64,000 bases of DNA from Bacteroidetes bacterium UBA7662 (GTDB lineage: Bacteria; Bacteroidota; Bacteroidia; UBA7662), in assembly GCA_002483345.1 (NCBI GenBank), contig DLHS01000007.1, positions 1 to 64,000 of the forward strand, read 5' to 3'. A program made the position numbers and the translations under genes. Of the stretch, positions 8,973 to 19,139 are shown piece by piece; position 1 is the stretch's first letter; each line of letters opens with the position of its first letter. Under the pieces are notes generated by a model. The model saw only the letters and a program-made list of their open reading frames with translations, was not told the DNA's origin and ran no database searches.

Positions 8973-10310
8973 ATGAAAAGTAGTGTCAAAATCCTCAGTT
9001 TAGTATTCGCCCTTAGCTTATTCGGCGGGATACAAGGAGCCTTAGCAGACACACCGCTGAAAAACAAGTGTGATCAGAAGTGGGGCCCCGACAGCGTAAA
9101 AACCATCCAGAACATTTCGGTTTACCGCGAATTCTTCAAGCAAAAAAACTATGATGCAGCCATCGAGCCCTGGCGTTATGTGTATGCCAACGCGCCATGT
9201 GCCCGGGAGCAAACACACGTAGATGGTGTTGTGCTGTTCAAAGACCTCATCAAAAAGGAAAAAGATGCTGCCCGCAAAGCGCAGTTGATCGACACCCTCT
9301 TTGGCATTTACGATACCCGTTCCGATAATTTTCCGGAAAGTGCCGGTAATGCCGTGGGTCGTAAGGGAGTTGACATGCTCAATTACCGCCCGGAACCAAA
9401 CGTTGATATACTGAATACCTTCAAAAGGTCAGTAAAACTGGGAGGCAACAACACCGAGTATTTTGTGATGCCTTATTATTTCAAGGTAGCGCTCAAAGAA
9501 TTTTCGGCCGGTAAACTCACCAAAGAGCAGGTGATTGAGATATATGAGTCGATGGATAAAATCATCCAGTTTAACCTGACCGCAGAGAATAATACTGAAA
9601 AGTACCTGGAGGCCAAACAATCGCTCGATGCTGACCTGGCGGGAAATATTATCAAAGACTGTGATGAAATCATCGCGCTTTTTGAAGCTAAGTACAAGGC
9701 GGATCCAGCTAACAAGGAAATGCGTGATCTGATTTTCAGCCTCTTGCTCAGCAAGGGTTGTACCAACAAAGATCTTTTTGTTACCGTGGCAGAATCCAAA
9801 TATCAGGAAGCACCTACGGCTACTCTGGCTTTGGTGCTGGGTCGTAAGTTCAAAGACACCGACATGAATCAGTCGGTAAAATACTACGAGGCAGCCATCA
9901 GCAAGGCAGAGTCCGATTCAGCTAAAGCTGTCTACACCTTCGAAATGGCAGGCGTCTACAGTTCAAACAATCAGTTCAGCAAAGCCCGTCAGGCTGCGAT
10001 GGATGCTGCCCGTCTGATGCCGGGTTGGGGTAAACCTTATTTGTTTATCGGAGATCTGTATGCTTCCAGCAGCCGTCAGTGTGGTTCAGGTATTGAGTCG
10101 CAGTCGGTTTTCTGGGCTGCCGTTGATAAATACCAGAAAGCCAAGTCAATTGATCCGTCTTTAGCCGAGGATGCCAATAAAAAAATCAACCAGTATGCAG
10201 GATACTTCCCCCGCAGCGAAGATTTGTTTTTCAACAACATCGCCAAAGGAAGCAGTTATACGGTAGGTTGCTGGATTGGTGAAACCACCACGGTTCGCGC
10301 TTCAGACTAA
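8973..10310 (+). CDS. Exported TPR-like protein
   Basis: A 445-residue protein with a signal peptide (cleavage near ALA-D, about residue 25) and helical repeats suggestive of tetratricopeptide units, clearest around YKADPANKEMRDLIFSLLL and the C-terminal block EMAGVYSSNNQFSKARQAAMDAARLMPGWGKPYLFIGDLY. Several cysteines in the mature part (NKCDQKW, APCARE, DCDEI, KGCTN) may form disulfides. Its fixed place between an OMP and lptC suggests an envelope-assembly role, but I cannot name a function. Confidence 0.75.
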   Translation: MKSSVKILSLVFALSLFGGIQGALADTPLKNKCDQKWGPDSVKTIQNISVYREFFKQKNYDAAIEPWRYVYANAPCAREQTHVDGVVLFKDLIKKEKDAARKAQLIDTLFGIYDTRSDNFPESAGNAVGRKGVDMLNYRPEPNVDILNTFKRSVKLGGNNTEYFVMPYYFKVALKEFSAGKLTKEQVIEIYESMDKIIQFNLTAENNTEKYLEAKQSLDADLAGNIIKDCDEIIALFEAKYKADPANKEMRDLIFSLLLSKGCTNKDLFVTVAESKYQEAPTATLALVLGRKFKDTDMNQSVKYYEAAISKAESDSAKAVYTFEMAGVYSSNNQFSKARQAAMDAARLMPGWGKPYLFIGDLYASSSRQCGSGIESQSVFWAAVDKYQKAKSIDPSLAEDANKKINQYAGYFPRSEDLFFNNIAKGSSYTVGCWIGETTTVRASD

Positions 10311-10314
10311 AAAA

Positions 10315-10872
10315 ATGAACCGGCTCCTTTGGATCGGTATGCTCTTCCTGGGTTTCTCCTGCCAGAATTCGCAGGAGAAACTCAGGAAGTTTGCATTAAA
10401 CCCCGATATGAAAAAAGAGACGGGAAAGGATGTCACCGTACTTTATTCTGATTCCGGCAAGGTAACTGCCCGTATCATGGCACCAACCATGCTCCGGGAC
10501 CTTACCGACAAGCCTGTAACGGAGATGCCGGATGGTATTGAAGCTATTTTTTACGACCGGAATGGTGAAATAAGCTCAAAACTAACAGCTAACCGGGCAA
10601 TCAACTATACGGCTACAGGCACCATGGAGGCTTATGGCAACGTGATTGTCATCAATGAACTCGGGGATACCCTTCGGACAGAGAAGCTGATCTGGCTTGA
10701 ACAGGAGGATAAAGTATACACCGATCAGTTTGTACGCATCAACACCCCGGAAGAGGTTATCTATGGGGATGGGTTCGAGTCGAACCAGCGATTTACCCGT
10801 TACCGCATCCTCAACATACGTGGTACGGTTGCGCTGGGGAGCGAAGCGGAAGCGGACCCCAAGGTTGATTGA
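10315..10872 (+). CDS. lptC: LPS export protein LptC
   Basis: LptC is the bitopic periplasmic protein passing LPS from the LptBFG transporter to LptA. This 185-residue protein starts at the ATG giving MNRLLWIGMLFLGFSC; LGFSC is a lipobox, so it is anchored as a lipoprotein, common for Bacteroidota LptC. The mature part has the repeating beta-jellyroll strand pattern (SKLTANRAINYTATGTMEAYGNV, EKLIWLEQEDKVYTDQFV, IYGDGFESN) of the OstA/LptC fold. It begins 4 bases after the TPR gene. Confidence 0.88.
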   Translation: MNRLLWIGMLFLGFSCQNSQEKLRKFALNPDMKKETGKDVTVLYSDSGKVTARIMAPTMLRDLTDKPVTEMPDGIEAIFYDRNGEISSKLTANRAINYTATGTMEAYGNVIVINELGDTLRTEKLIWLEQEDKVYTDQFVRINTPEEVIYGDGFESNQRFTRYRILNIRGTVALGSEAEADPKVD

Positions 10873-10913
10873 TATAATCCCGGGCAAAGCTGTATTTTGC
10901 ACCTTCTATCTCT

Positions 10914-12182
10914 ATGGATATCCTCCTGATCATATTTTTCAGTCTTGTATGCTCGGCCTTTTTTTCGGGCATGGAGATTGCTTTTTTTCAGGCCAACCGC
11001 TTTCGGGTTGAGCTGAAAAGCAAGCAGGGGGAGTTGAGTGCCCGGATTATTTCAGGATTTCTGAAACACCCCAGCGACTTTATCGGGGCTATTCTGGTAG
11101 GGAACAACATTGCCCTCGTCATATACGGGTCGATGATGGCAGCTTTGCTGGAACCCAGGATTGCAGCATTCCTGCCGTATGAGTTCAACAACGAGCTTAG
11201 TGTGCTTGCCCTGCAGACACTCGTTTCAACGGCCATCGTATTGCTCTTCGGGGAATTTTTACCTAAGTCCATCTTCCGGCTGCAGGCCGACAAACTACTT
11301 TATCTTATGGCGCCTGTCATGCAGCTGTTTTACTGGCTGTTTTATCCGATAGTTTGGCTGATCGTAAAATTCACAGGACTGGTGCTGAAATTATTTTTAG
11401 GCATGGACTTGTCAAGTCACCAGCAGGTTTTTGGCAAAAATGATTTGGATCACCTGGTGCAGGATACCACAAGTCTGGATGAAGCAGGAGATACCGAGGT
11501 AGACCTGAATTATTTTCAGAAAGCCCTCTCTTTTACCGAAGTTAAGGTGCGTGAATGTATGGTTCACCGGACTGAGATTGTAGCCATTGATAAAGAAGCA
11601 AGCCTGGAACAATTGCGGGAACGTTTCGCTGAAACAGAACACAGCAAGGTGTTGGTTTACGAAGAAAATATCGACAACATCATAGGTTATGTGCATTTCC
11701 AGTCAATGTTTCATCCGCAGCACGACATCGCCTCCATCACCATGTCAATTCCGATTGTGCCGGAAACCCTGCCGGGGCTTGATTTACTGAGGCAGTTTAA
11801 TGCGGATCGTAAAAGTATTGCCCTGGTGGTAGACGAATTTGGGGGTACTGCAGGTATCATTACCGTGGAAGACCTGATTGAAGAAATTTTCGGAGAGATA
11901 GAAGATGAGCATGATGTGGACGATATGCTCGAAAAAAAACTAAACGATTTTGAATTCATTTTTTCGGCCCGTCATGAAGTCGATTATCTAAATGAAACCT
12001 ATAAATTCAAACTTCCGGAAGGCGATTATGAGACGCTGGGGGGCTTAATTTTCGAAAACCATCAATCCATACCCGAGCCCGACGAAGTGATTCAGATACC
12101 CGGTTACAGCTTTGTAATCCTTGCGGTTTCTGAAACCAGGGTCGAAACGGTACGATTGATAGTAGATCAACCGGCAGATTAG
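10914..12182 (+). CDS. CNNM/CorC-type membrane protein (hemolysin family, UPF0053)
   Basis: A 422-residue protein: N-terminal CNNM membrane domain with four hydrophobic helices (FFSGMEIAFF near residue 18 is the family signature), a pair of CBS domains (about 200-330, including MVHRTEIVAIDKEA and VVDEFGGTAGIITVEDLIEEIFGEI), and a CorC_HlyC transporter-associated domain (about 340-420). Relatives are implicated in Mg2+/Co2+ export or tolerance; in gliding Bacteroidota a paralogue is GldE. The motif GNNIALVIYGS lies in the membrane core. Confidence 0.88.
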   Translation: MDILLIIFFSLVCSAFFSGMEIAFFQANRFRVELKSKQGELSARIISGFLKHPSDFIGAILVGNNIALVIYGSMMAALLEPRIAAFLPYEFNNELSVLALQTLVSTAIVLLFGEFLPKSIFRLQADKLLYLMAPVMQLFYWLFYPIVWLIVKFTGLVLKLFLGMDLSSHQQVFGKNDLDHLVQDTTSLDEAGDTEVDLNYFQKALSFTEVKVRECMVHRTEIVAIDKEASLEQLRERFAETEHSKVLVYEENIDNIIGYVHFQSMFHPQHDIASITMSIPIVPETLPGLDLLRQFNADRKSIALVVDEFGGTAGIITVEDLIEEIFGEIEDEHDVDDMLEKKLNDFEFIFSARHEVDYLNETYKFKLPEGDYETLGGLIFENHQSIPEPDEVIQIPGYSFVILAVSETRVETVRLIVDQPAD

Positions 12183-12204
12183 CACTTTATACTACAGCTA
12201 CTTC

Positions 12205-12234
12205 TTGATATTCTGCTGCTAAACTTTATTTTTG
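12205..12234 (+). promoter_or_regulatory. Promoter of ppiD
   Basis: TTG at 12205-12207 and TATTTTTG at 12227-12234 are separated by 19 bases. This is the textbook Bacteroidota -33/-7 arrangement and the most complete one in the window. The ATG follows 23 bases later. Confidence 0.75.
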
Positions 12235-12257
12235 CGAACTCTTAAAATCACAATTGA

Positions 12258-14357
12258 ATGTCAATTATTACCAAGATCAGGAACAGAGCAGGTTTGCTGG
12301 TGGCGATTATCGGTCTGGCCATCGTCTCTTTCCTTGCTATGGATGTATTCAGCGGCAACGGTATCTTCTCTAACCGCCCTACCAATGTGGTGGGTGAAAT
12401 AGATGGAGAAGAAGTAGGTATTCAGTATTTCGAAACCCGTATACAGGAGGCTGTAGACAACTACAAAGCCAATACCCAGCAGGATAAGGTAGACGAAAGC
12501 ACCCTGGCCATGTTGCGTGATCAGGTTTGGAATGAACTTATCAGGGAACAACTGGTCAGTACGGAATATGCTGCCCTCGGATTAGGGGTCGGTATCGATG
12601 AGCTTTTCGACATGGTGCAGGGAACCAATATTCACCCATCGGTACGGCAAGCGTTCACCAATCCGCAAACCGGTCAGTTCGACCGCAACCAGGTGGTGAC
12701 TTTCCTGCGCAATCTGGATCAGCAGCCGGAGGATATGCAGAAACGTTGGGCCGGATTTGAGAAGTACATCAAATCAGAACGCGAAACCCAGAAATACAAC
12801 AACCTCGTATCCCGTGGTCTGTATGTAACCAAAGCAGCTGCGGTGCGCTATAATACAGAATCAGGCAAAACAGCCGCCGGCCGCTTTATTCTGATCGATT
12901 ATGCGAGCATCGTTGACAGCACCCTGAAAGTGGAGGAGTCGGAGTTAAAAGCCTATTATAACGATCATCAAAAGGAATACGAGCAAAAGGATGCCGTAAG
13001 GGCTATTGATTACGTGGTTTTTGAAGTACAGCCTACTGCTGACGACACTGCCCGCACCCGTCAGTATCTTACCGATTTGCTTGGTGACTTTGCTGCTACC
13101 GAAAACGATTCTCTCTTTGTAAGCCTGAACTCTGATTTGCCCTATGCCAATCAGTGGGTGCGTGCTGATCAGTTGACAGAGCGTGAAAAAATGATGTTTG
13201 AGTTGCCTGCAGGCAGCATGAGCGAAATATATGTCGACGGCAATGCCCTCAAGGTAACTAAAGTGGTTGCCCGCAGCATGCGTGCAGATTCTGTCCGTGC
13301 CCGCCACATACTCATTCCCATCGAAAACAACGATGCGGTTGCTGCCAAAGCGAAAGCCGACAGCCTGAAGAAGCTGGTTGACGGTGGAGCAGATTTTGCA
13401 GCTTTGGCAATAGCCAACTCTACCGACCAGGGGTCAGCGGTGAAAGGGGGCGATCTTGGATTTTTTGCAGAAGGCCAAATGGTAAAACCGTTCAACGACG
13501 CCAGTTTTGATGGAAACAAAGGCGATATCGTTCTGGTGGAAAGCCAGTTTGGTTTTCACATTATCAATATCACCGATAAAAAGGGCCTCCGTCCCACAGT
13601 GAAGTTTGCAACCATCACCAATACCATTGAGCCATCTACCGATACTTATCGTGATGTATTTGCCCGCGCAAACCGTTTCCAGGGTGAAAACAGAGACGTG
13701 GAATCGTTCAACAAAGCTGTTGAAACCGAAGGCCTGGTAAAACGGACGGCAGAAAATATCAAAATCAGTGACCGGTCGGTTCCTGGTTTCCAGAATGCCC
13801 GCGAACTCGTACGTTGGTTGTTTAAGGCTGAGATGAATGATGTAAGTCAGACTTTTGAGCTGGAAGACCGGTATCTGGTAGCGGTAGTTACTAAAATTGC
13901 TGAAAAAGGCACCCGTCCATTTGAGGATGTAAAAACAGAGATTGAAGCAGCTGTCCGTCGTGATAAAAAGGCTGAAAAACTGATTGCCCAGGCCAATGAG
14001 GCCCGGACAAAAGCTAAAAACGACTTTGAAGGGATTGCCCGCAACCTTAACAACGTAGTTCAGAGTTTTGCAGGGGCTACGTTCCAGTCGAACTTCATGC
14101 CGTCTATGGGCCGTGAGCTTACCGTATTAGGCAAGGTTTTCACTGCCGAAAAGGGTAAAATCATCGGTCCGGTAAAGGGTGAGCGTGGTGTTTACCTGAT
14201 AGTAGTTGACACCTTTACCGATGCGCCTCCTGTGGCAGATGTTGCTGGTTTGCAACGGAACCTTACTGCTCAGTATGCTTCCCGTGCCCAGAATGAAGCC
14301 AGCAATGCTTTGAAGGAACGTATTGAGCTGGTTGACAATCGTCACAATTTTTACTAG
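12258..14357 (+). CDS. ppiD: Periplasmic peptidyl-prolyl isomerase, PpiD/SurA-like
   Basis: A 699-residue chaperone with a single N-terminal membrane anchor (about residues 11-30), an SurA_N-like helical region (GEIDGEEVGIQYFETRIQEAV onward), and a parvulin domain around 340-440 starting RARHILIP and ending FGFHIINITDKK. A second, degenerate rotamase-like module follows. PpiD proteins sit at the Sec translocon exit and help outer-membrane proteins fold. It has its own promoter and is followed by a strong hairpin at 14382-14408. Confidence 0.9.
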   Translation: MSIITKIRNRAGLLVAIIGLAIVSFLAMDVFSGNGIFSNRPTNVVGEIDGEEVGIQYFETRIQEAVDNYKANTQQDKVDESTLAMLRDQVWNELIREQLVSTEYAALGLGVGIDELFDMVQGTNIHPSVRQAFTNPQTGQFDRNQVVTFLRNLDQQPEDMQKRWAGFEKYIKSERETQKYNNLVSRGLYVTKAAAVRYNTESGKTAAGRFILIDYASIVDSTLKVEESELKAYYNDHQKEYEQKDAVRAIDYVVFEVQPTADDTARTRQYLTDLLGDFAATENDSLFVSLNSDLPYANQWVRADQLTEREKMMFELPAGSMSEIYVDGNALKVTKVVARSMRADSVRARHILIPIENNDAVAAKAKADSLKKLVDGGADFAALAIANSTDQGSAVKGGDLGFFAEGQMVKPFNDASFDGNKGDIVLVESQFGFHIINITDKKGLRPTVKFATITNTIEPSTDTYRDVFARANRFQGENRDVESFNKAVETEGLVKRTAENIKISDRSVPGFQNARELVRWLFKAEMNDVSQTFELEDRYLVAVVTKIAEKGTRPFEDVKTEIEAAVRRDKKAEKLIAQANEARTKAKNDFEGIARNLNNVVQSFAGATFQSNFMPSMGRELTVLGKVFTAEKGKIIGPVKGERGVYLIVVDTFTDAPPVADVAGLQRNLTAQYASRAQNEASNALKERIELVDNRHNFY

Positions 14358-14381
14358 GTCACAAGACTTAAACTTTTTGCG

Positions 14382-14408
14382 AAGCCTTTCCGTTATGCGG
14401 AAAGGCTT
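14382..14408 (+). terminator. Hairpin after ppiD
   Basis: Perfect 11-base stem AAGCCTTTCCG / CGGAAAGGCTT with a 5-base loop, followed by a T-rich stretch (TGTCTTT). It ends the birA-to-ppiD block about 25 bases after the ppiD stop. Confidence 0.75.
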
Positions 14409-14434
14409 TGTCTTTATGGGAAAAACCGTCGTCT

Positions 14435-14938
14435 ATGGAAGTTATCAGGAATAAAGTTGCCGAAAGCGGAATCATCACCCTGGATCCGGCGAAACTTTTG
14501 CCTGAAATCAGCCCTGTTGGCTTTGATTTGCAGGAATATCTTCAGCATGGGTTTGTGTTGCGGGAGAAAGAATTCAGGCAGGCACTCCAAAAAAAAGACT
14601 GGTCTGCCTATAACGGCAGGCTTGTTGCCCTGTATTGTTCCACCGATGCCATTATTGCCTCCTGGGCCTGGATGTTGGTGACCCGTTATGTAGCAGAAGC
14701 CGGCGGAAGTTGTGTTTTCGGTCTGCCTGCATCGGTTGCGGAGCAAAACATGCTTCGGGCCGCAGAATCCCTTGATGTGAAAGCATATGAGGGTGAACGG
14801 GTCATCCTGAAAGGTTGTGGCGATAAAAGCATTTCCCCGGCTGTTTACACCGCTCTGACCCAAAAACTGGTCCCTGTGGTGAAGTCGCTGATGTACGGAG
14901 AGCCCTGCTCAACCGTGCCGGTGTTTAAAAAGACATAA
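14435..14938 (+). CDS. DUF2480 family protein
   Basis: A 167-residue protein found almost only in Bacteroidota; function unknown. The family pattern is clear: VIRNKVAESGIITLDP at the start, GFVLREKEFRQALQKKDWSAY, LYCSTDAIIASWAWMLV in the middle, VILKGCGDKSISPAVYT and the nearly invariant end VKSLMYGEPCSTVPVFKK. The internal ATG at 14435 gives the usual family N-terminus; an earlier start would run into the ppiD terminator. The stop is immediately followed by the next ATG. Confidence 0.88.
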   Translation: MEVIRNKVAESGIITLDPAKLLPEISPVGFDLQEYLQHGFVLREKEFRQALQKKDWSAYNGRLVALYCSTDAIIASWAWMLVTRYVAEAGGSCVFGLPASVAEQNMLRAAESLDVKAYEGERVILKGCGDKSISPAVYTALTQKLVPVVKSLMYGEPCSTVPVFKKT

Positions 14939-16141
14939 ATGGATAAGTTAAAACAGTGGTCGAAGAACAAATTTGTGCAAAGTTTTGCCCTGGCCTTGCT
15001 GGCGAGTGTTGTTTTTCGGATGACCACAGCCAGCCGTTACACAACGGAAAGTGAATACCTCGAATCTTTCTGGGAATCCTATAAAATCTATGCGGTTCCA
15101 CTGCCGGAAGAAATGTCGTTTGCAGGGGAGAAAGTTCCCATGTACGATTTCGAAGTACGCGAACGCATCGACCGCGAAATTCTGGTAAATACTTATTACC
15201 AGTCGCAGACGCTGATTTTTTTCAAAAAGGCCAACCGTTGGTTTCCTGTCATTGAGAAAATCCTGAAAGAGCAGGGTATACCCGAGGATTTCAAATACCT
15301 CGCCGTCATCGAAAGCGGCTTGTCGAATGTAGGTTCGCCGGCGGGTGCCATTGGTTTCTGGCAGTTCATGAAAAATACGGCACTTGAATATGGGCTGGAA
15401 GTAAATGATGAGGTAGACGAACGGTATGACCCCATCAAGTCAACCTATGCCGCAACCAGGTATTTTAAAAAGGCCTATGCCGAATTCGGCAGCTGGTCGC
15501 TGGTGGCTGCGGCCTATAATATGGGGCTTACGGGCTTAAGGAATCAGGTGAAAATGCAGGGACTGGATGATTATCATGGTTTGTACCTTAACAGTGAAAC
15601 CTCCCGTTACCTTCCCCGCCTGCTGGCTGTGAAAGCTATCATGGAAGATCCACGCAAATTTGGTTACAACTTCCGAGAGCAGCATTTGTACCAGCCGCTC
15701 AAAACAAATCCTGTATATGTTGATACGGCTGTAAACGATCTGGTTGCTTTTGCCAAAAGTCAGGGTATTCAATATAAACACCTGAAGGTTTTTAATCCCT
15801 GGTTGCGGAAAACCTATCTCCCTAACAAAACCGGCAAGCGGTACCGGATTGATATTCCAGACCCGTCTGTTTTTGACGAGGTGCGTGAAATTAAACCCCA
15901 GTACATGATTACCCAGCCGGAGGTTGTTGCCATCGAAAAGAAAACCACCGATGCAGCCTACGTCAATGTAAAGCATACGGTTAAAAAGGATGAAGATATC
16001 CGCAGCCTTGCCACCATGTTTGGTGTGAAAGTGGTTGATTTGGTGCTTTGGAACAAGCTGGAATCAACAGATCTTCAGAAGGGGCAGGTAATAGAAGTAC
16101 ATGTTTTAAAACCGGAAGAGGAGCTGCCTGTTAAGCAATGA
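14939..16141 (+). CDS. Membrane-bound lytic transglycosylase with LysM domain (MltD-like)
   Basis: A 400-residue murein hydrolase. One N-terminal hydrophobic segment (about 13-27) is followed by an SLT goose-lysozyme-type domain: VIESGLSNVGSPAGAIGFWQFM carries the catalytic Glu and the GxxGxWQFM motif, and VAAAYNMGLTG is the third SLT block. A single LysM repeat (about 345-390, HTVKKDEDIRSLATMFGVKV) binds peptidoglycan. It starts directly after the DUF2480 stop, so the two are translationally adjacent. Confidence 0.9.
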   Translation: MDKLKQWSKNKFVQSFALALLASVVFRMTTASRYTTESEYLESFWESYKIYAVPLPEEMSFAGEKVPMYDFEVRERIDREILVNTYYQSQTLIFFKKANRWFPVIEKILKEQGIPEDFKYLAVIESGLSNVGSPAGAIGFWQFMKNTALEYGLEVNDEVDERYDPIKSTYAATRYFKKAYAEFGSWSLVAAAYNMGLTGLRNQVKMQGLDDYHGLYLNSETSRYLPRLLAVKAIMEDPRKFGYNFREQHLYQPLKTNPVYVDTAVNDLVAFAKSQGIQYKHLKVFNPWLRKTYLPNKTGKRYRIDIPDPSVFDEVREIKPQYMITQPEVVAIEKKTTDAAYVNVKHTVKKDEDIRSLATMFGVKVVDLVLWNKLESTDLQKGQVIEVHVLKPEEELPVKQ

Positions 16142-16154
16142 GAAATCATTGCTT
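16133..16154 (+). terminator. Hairpin overlapping the mltD-like stop codon
   Basis: Perfect 9-base stem AAGCAATGA / TCATTGCTT around GAAA. The stem includes the stop codon of the transglycosylase gene, is followed by AGTTTT, and runs into the uvrA -7 box. It could act as a weak terminator between the two genes. Confidence 0.5.
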
Positions 16155-16161
16155 AGTTTTG
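16154..16161 (+). promoter_or_regulatory. -7 element of uvrA
   Basis: TAGTTTTG matches TAnnTTTG and ends 7 bases before the uvrA ATG, so the transcript would have almost no leader. No TTG at the -33 spacing. Confidence 0.5.
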
Positions 16162-16168
16162 CAGCCTG

Positions 16169-18994
16169 ATGGAGCATTTGCATACCCTAACGGGAGAAGC
16201 CGAACAAATTGAAGTATACGGAGCCCGTGTACACAATCTGAAAAACATAGATTTAAACATACCGCGCAACCAATTGGTGGTTATCACTGGTTTGAGCGGG
16301 AGCGGTAAGTCGTCGCTGGCCTTTGATACTTTATATGCCGAGGGTCAGCGTCGTTATATGGAGAGTTTTTCTGCCTATGCCCGCCAGTTTATTGGCGATA
16401 TGGAAAGACCGGATGTAGATAAAATCGAAGGATTGAGTCCGGTTATCTCTATTGAACAAAAAACCACCAACAAAAACCCACGCTCAACCGTCGGCACTAT
16501 CACGGAAATTTATGATTTCATGCGTTTGCTGTATGCGAGGGTTGGAGAAGCGTATTCCTATGTCACGGGTGAACGTATGATCCGGTTTACGGATGAACAG
16601 ATAGAAAAAAGCATACTCGAGCGCTACCAGGAAAAAAAAATTGCCATACTGGCCCCGCTGGTCCGTGCCCGCAAGGGGCATTACCGCGAACTCTTTGAAC
16701 AGGTTCGTAAACAAGGTTTTCTTAAAATCCGGGTAGATGGAGAAATGCTCGATCTGACGCCCCGCATGCAGGTAGATCGCTACAAGGTGCATGACATCGA
16801 GTTGGTAATAGACCGGCTGGTGATGGATGGTGAGCAGGGCAAACGACTCCGGCAATCCATCGACAGCGCCTTGCGTACCGGTAAAGGGATTCTGCAATTG
16901 CTCGACCTCGATACGCAGGAAGTAGCGTATTTCAGTCGCTTCCTGATGGATCCGGCTTCCGGTCTGGCCTACGACGAACCTCAGCCCAATAGCTTCTCCT
17001 TCAATTCTCCGTATGGCGCCTGCCCCTCCTGCGATGGATTGGGCAGCCTGCCTGATGTAGATGCCGGTCTGGTATTACCCGACCATAGCCTCAGCATTGT
17101 TTCCGGAGGTATAGCTCCTCTGGGTGAATACCGCGACATCTGGGTTTTCCGGATGCTCACGGCCCTGTCGAAAAAGTTTAAGTTCAGTCTCACCACCCCT
17201 ATCAGTCAGCTACCTGCCGAAGCCGTTCAGCTTATCTTGTATGGCAGTGATGAGAAACTGGAAATACCCGGCAAATTTGACGATGGGTATGGTCACAACG
17301 TAAAATGGGATGGCATTGTAAACCTCATTAAAAAACACCACGACGATCCCGCCTCTATTTCAATTCAAAGCTGGGCGGAGGAGTTTCTGACCCATACCAC
17401 CTGTCCGGAGTGTCAGGGTGGCCGTTTGAAGCAGGAATCGTTGCATTACCGCTTACGCAACAAGAACATTGCTGAGCTCAGCCAGATGGAGCTGAATGAA
17501 CTGGCCGACTTTGTCGAAGGATTGGAGGGATATTTTGAAGGCAAAGACGCGGTTGTGGCAGTGGAAGTTTTGAAGGAAATCAAAACCCGGCTGGGTTTTC
17601 TGCTGGATATTGGCCTGAATTATCTTTCGCTGAACAGGGGTTCTCATACGCTTTCCGGGGGAGAATCACAGCGGATCCGGCTCGCTACCCAGATAGGGTC
17701 ACAGCTCGTTGGGGTACTTTATATACTTGATGAGCCAAGCATCGGCCTGCACCAGCGCGACAATGAACGGCTGATTGAGAGTCTGAAGAGATTGCGGGAT
17801 TCGGGTAATACGGTGATTGTGGTTGAGCACGATGAGGATATGATCCGCCAGAGTGATTATGTCATTGACATGGGGCCCGGCGCCGGTGCTTTTGGCGGTC
17901 AGATTGTTGGCGCGGGTACACCGGCGGAATTTCTGAAGCAGCATACCATCACTGCTGAGTATCTGTCAGGAGAGCGCCAGGTGGGCATCCGGCCGGTTCG
18001 TAAACCCAAAAATCAGCAGTTTCTCGAGCTGAAGGGTGCCCGGGGGAATAACCTGAAATCGGTTGACGTGCGTTTCCCGCTGGGACAGTTCATTTGTGTG
18101 ACAGGGGTATCGGGTTCCGGTAAATCAACCCTTATCAACGAAACGCTGTACCCCATTCTCAGTCAGGCGCTTTATAACAGTCGCAAAAAGCCGATGCCGT
18201 ACGATAAAATAGCCGGTCTGGAACTGGTGGATAAGGTCATTGAAATCGATCAGGCACCTATCGGCCGGACGCCACGGTCGAATCCGAGCACTTATACCGG
18301 GGTTTTCAGCGATATCCGGACACTTTTTGCAGAATTACCGGAAGCTAAAATAAGGGGGTATAAACCCGGCCGTTTCTCATTCAATGTAAAAGGCGGGCGT
18401 TGCGAAACCTGTGGAGGTGGAGGTCAACGCATCATTGAGATGAATTTTCTGCCCGATGTATCCGTGATTTGTGAGAGTTGTCAGGGCCGACGTTACAACC
18501 GGGAGACGCTGGAGGTGCGCTATCGAAGCAAGTCGATCAGTGACGTGCTTGACATGAGCATTGATGAGGCGGTGGAATTTTTCGCGAACATGCCCAATAT
18601 CCTACGCAAGATTAAAACCCTGCAGGATGTGGGGCTGGGGTATGTGACCCTTGGGCAGCCGTCTACTACCTTGTCCGGTGGGGAAGCCCAGCGGGTAAAG
18701 CTGGCGGCAGAGCTGTCGAAACGCGATACCGGCAAGACCTTTTACATACTCGACGAGCCTACCACCGGTTTGCACTTTGAAGATGTCCGTGTTTTGATGG
18801 GTGTGCTGCATGAGCTGGTTGACCGGGGTAATACCGTTTTGGTGATCGAACACAACCTTGATGTGATCCGGACGGCTGATTATCTGATTGACATGGGCCC
18901 GGAGGGTGGGAGATTCGGAGGGCGGTTGTTGTATGCGGGGGAACGGAATGGGCTGAAAAAAATCACCGAAAGCGCCACTGCGCGCTTTATTTGA
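16169..18994 (+). CDS. uvrA: Excinuclease ABC subunit A
   Basis: Damage-recognition ATPase of nucleotide excision repair, 941 residues, full length. Two ABC ATPase modules are visible: Walker A GLSGSGKSS near residue 42 and GVSGSGKST near 652, each with its own LSGGE signature. Zinc-binding cysteine clusters are CPSCDGLG, CPECQGG (first half) and CETCGGGG, CESCQGRRYN (second half). The mutual arrangement matches UvrA1. Preceded by a -7 element with a 7-base leader. Confidence 0.98.
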   Translation: MEHLHTLTGEAEQIEVYGARVHNLKNIDLNIPRNQLVVITGLSGSGKSSLAFDTLYAEGQRRYMESFSAYARQFIGDMERPDVDKIEGLSPVISIEQKTTNKNPRSTVGTITEIYDFMRLLYARVGEAYSYVTGERMIRFTDEQIEKSILERYQEKKIAILAPLVRARKGHYRELFEQVRKQGFLKIRVDGEMLDLTPRMQVDRYKVHDIELVIDRLVMDGEQGKRLRQSIDSALRTGKGILQLLDLDTQEVAYFSRFLMDPASGLAYDEPQPNSFSFNSPYGACPSCDGLGSLPDVDAGLVLPDHSLSIVSGGIAPLGEYRDIWVFRMLTALSKKFKFSLTTPISQLPAEAVQLILYGSDEKLEIPGKFDDGYGHNVKWDGIVNLIKKHHDDPASISIQSWAEEFLTHTTCPECQGGRLKQESLHYRLRNKNIAELSQMELNELADFVEGLEGYFEGKDAVVAVEVLKEIKTRLGFLLDIGLNYLSLNRGSHTLSGGESQRIRLATQIGSQLVGVLYILDEPSIGLHQRDNERLIESLKRLRDSGNTVIVVEHDEDMIRQSDYVIDMGPGAGAFGGQIVGAGTPAEFLKQHTITAEYLSGERQVGIRPVRKPKNQQFLELKGARGNNLKSVDVRFPLGQFICVTGVSGSGKSTLINETLYPILSQALYNSRKKPMPYDKIAGLELVDKVIEIDQAPIGRTPRSNPSTYTGVFSDIRTLFAELPEAKIRGYKPGRFSFNVKGGRCETCGGGGQRIIEMNFLPDVSVICESCQGRRYNRETLEVRYRSKSISDVLDMSIDEAVEFFANMPNILRKIKTLQDVGLGYVTLGQPSTTLSGGEAQRVKLAAELSKRDTGKTFYILDEPTTGLHFEDVRVLMGVLHELVDRGNTVLVIEHNLDVIRTADYLIDMGPEGGRFGGRLLYAGERNGLKKITESATARFI

Positions 18995-19139
18995 CCTTTT
19001 TTCCCATTGTACAGGATTTCCAAATGAAATGAAGGCTAGAAATCCAAGCTTTTTTAGATAATCATTTTGTAAAATTTTTTTGTTTACGCGGTTTTCTTCC
19101 TAATTTCCGAGCTAAACAGAAAACTAAATCCTGTTACTT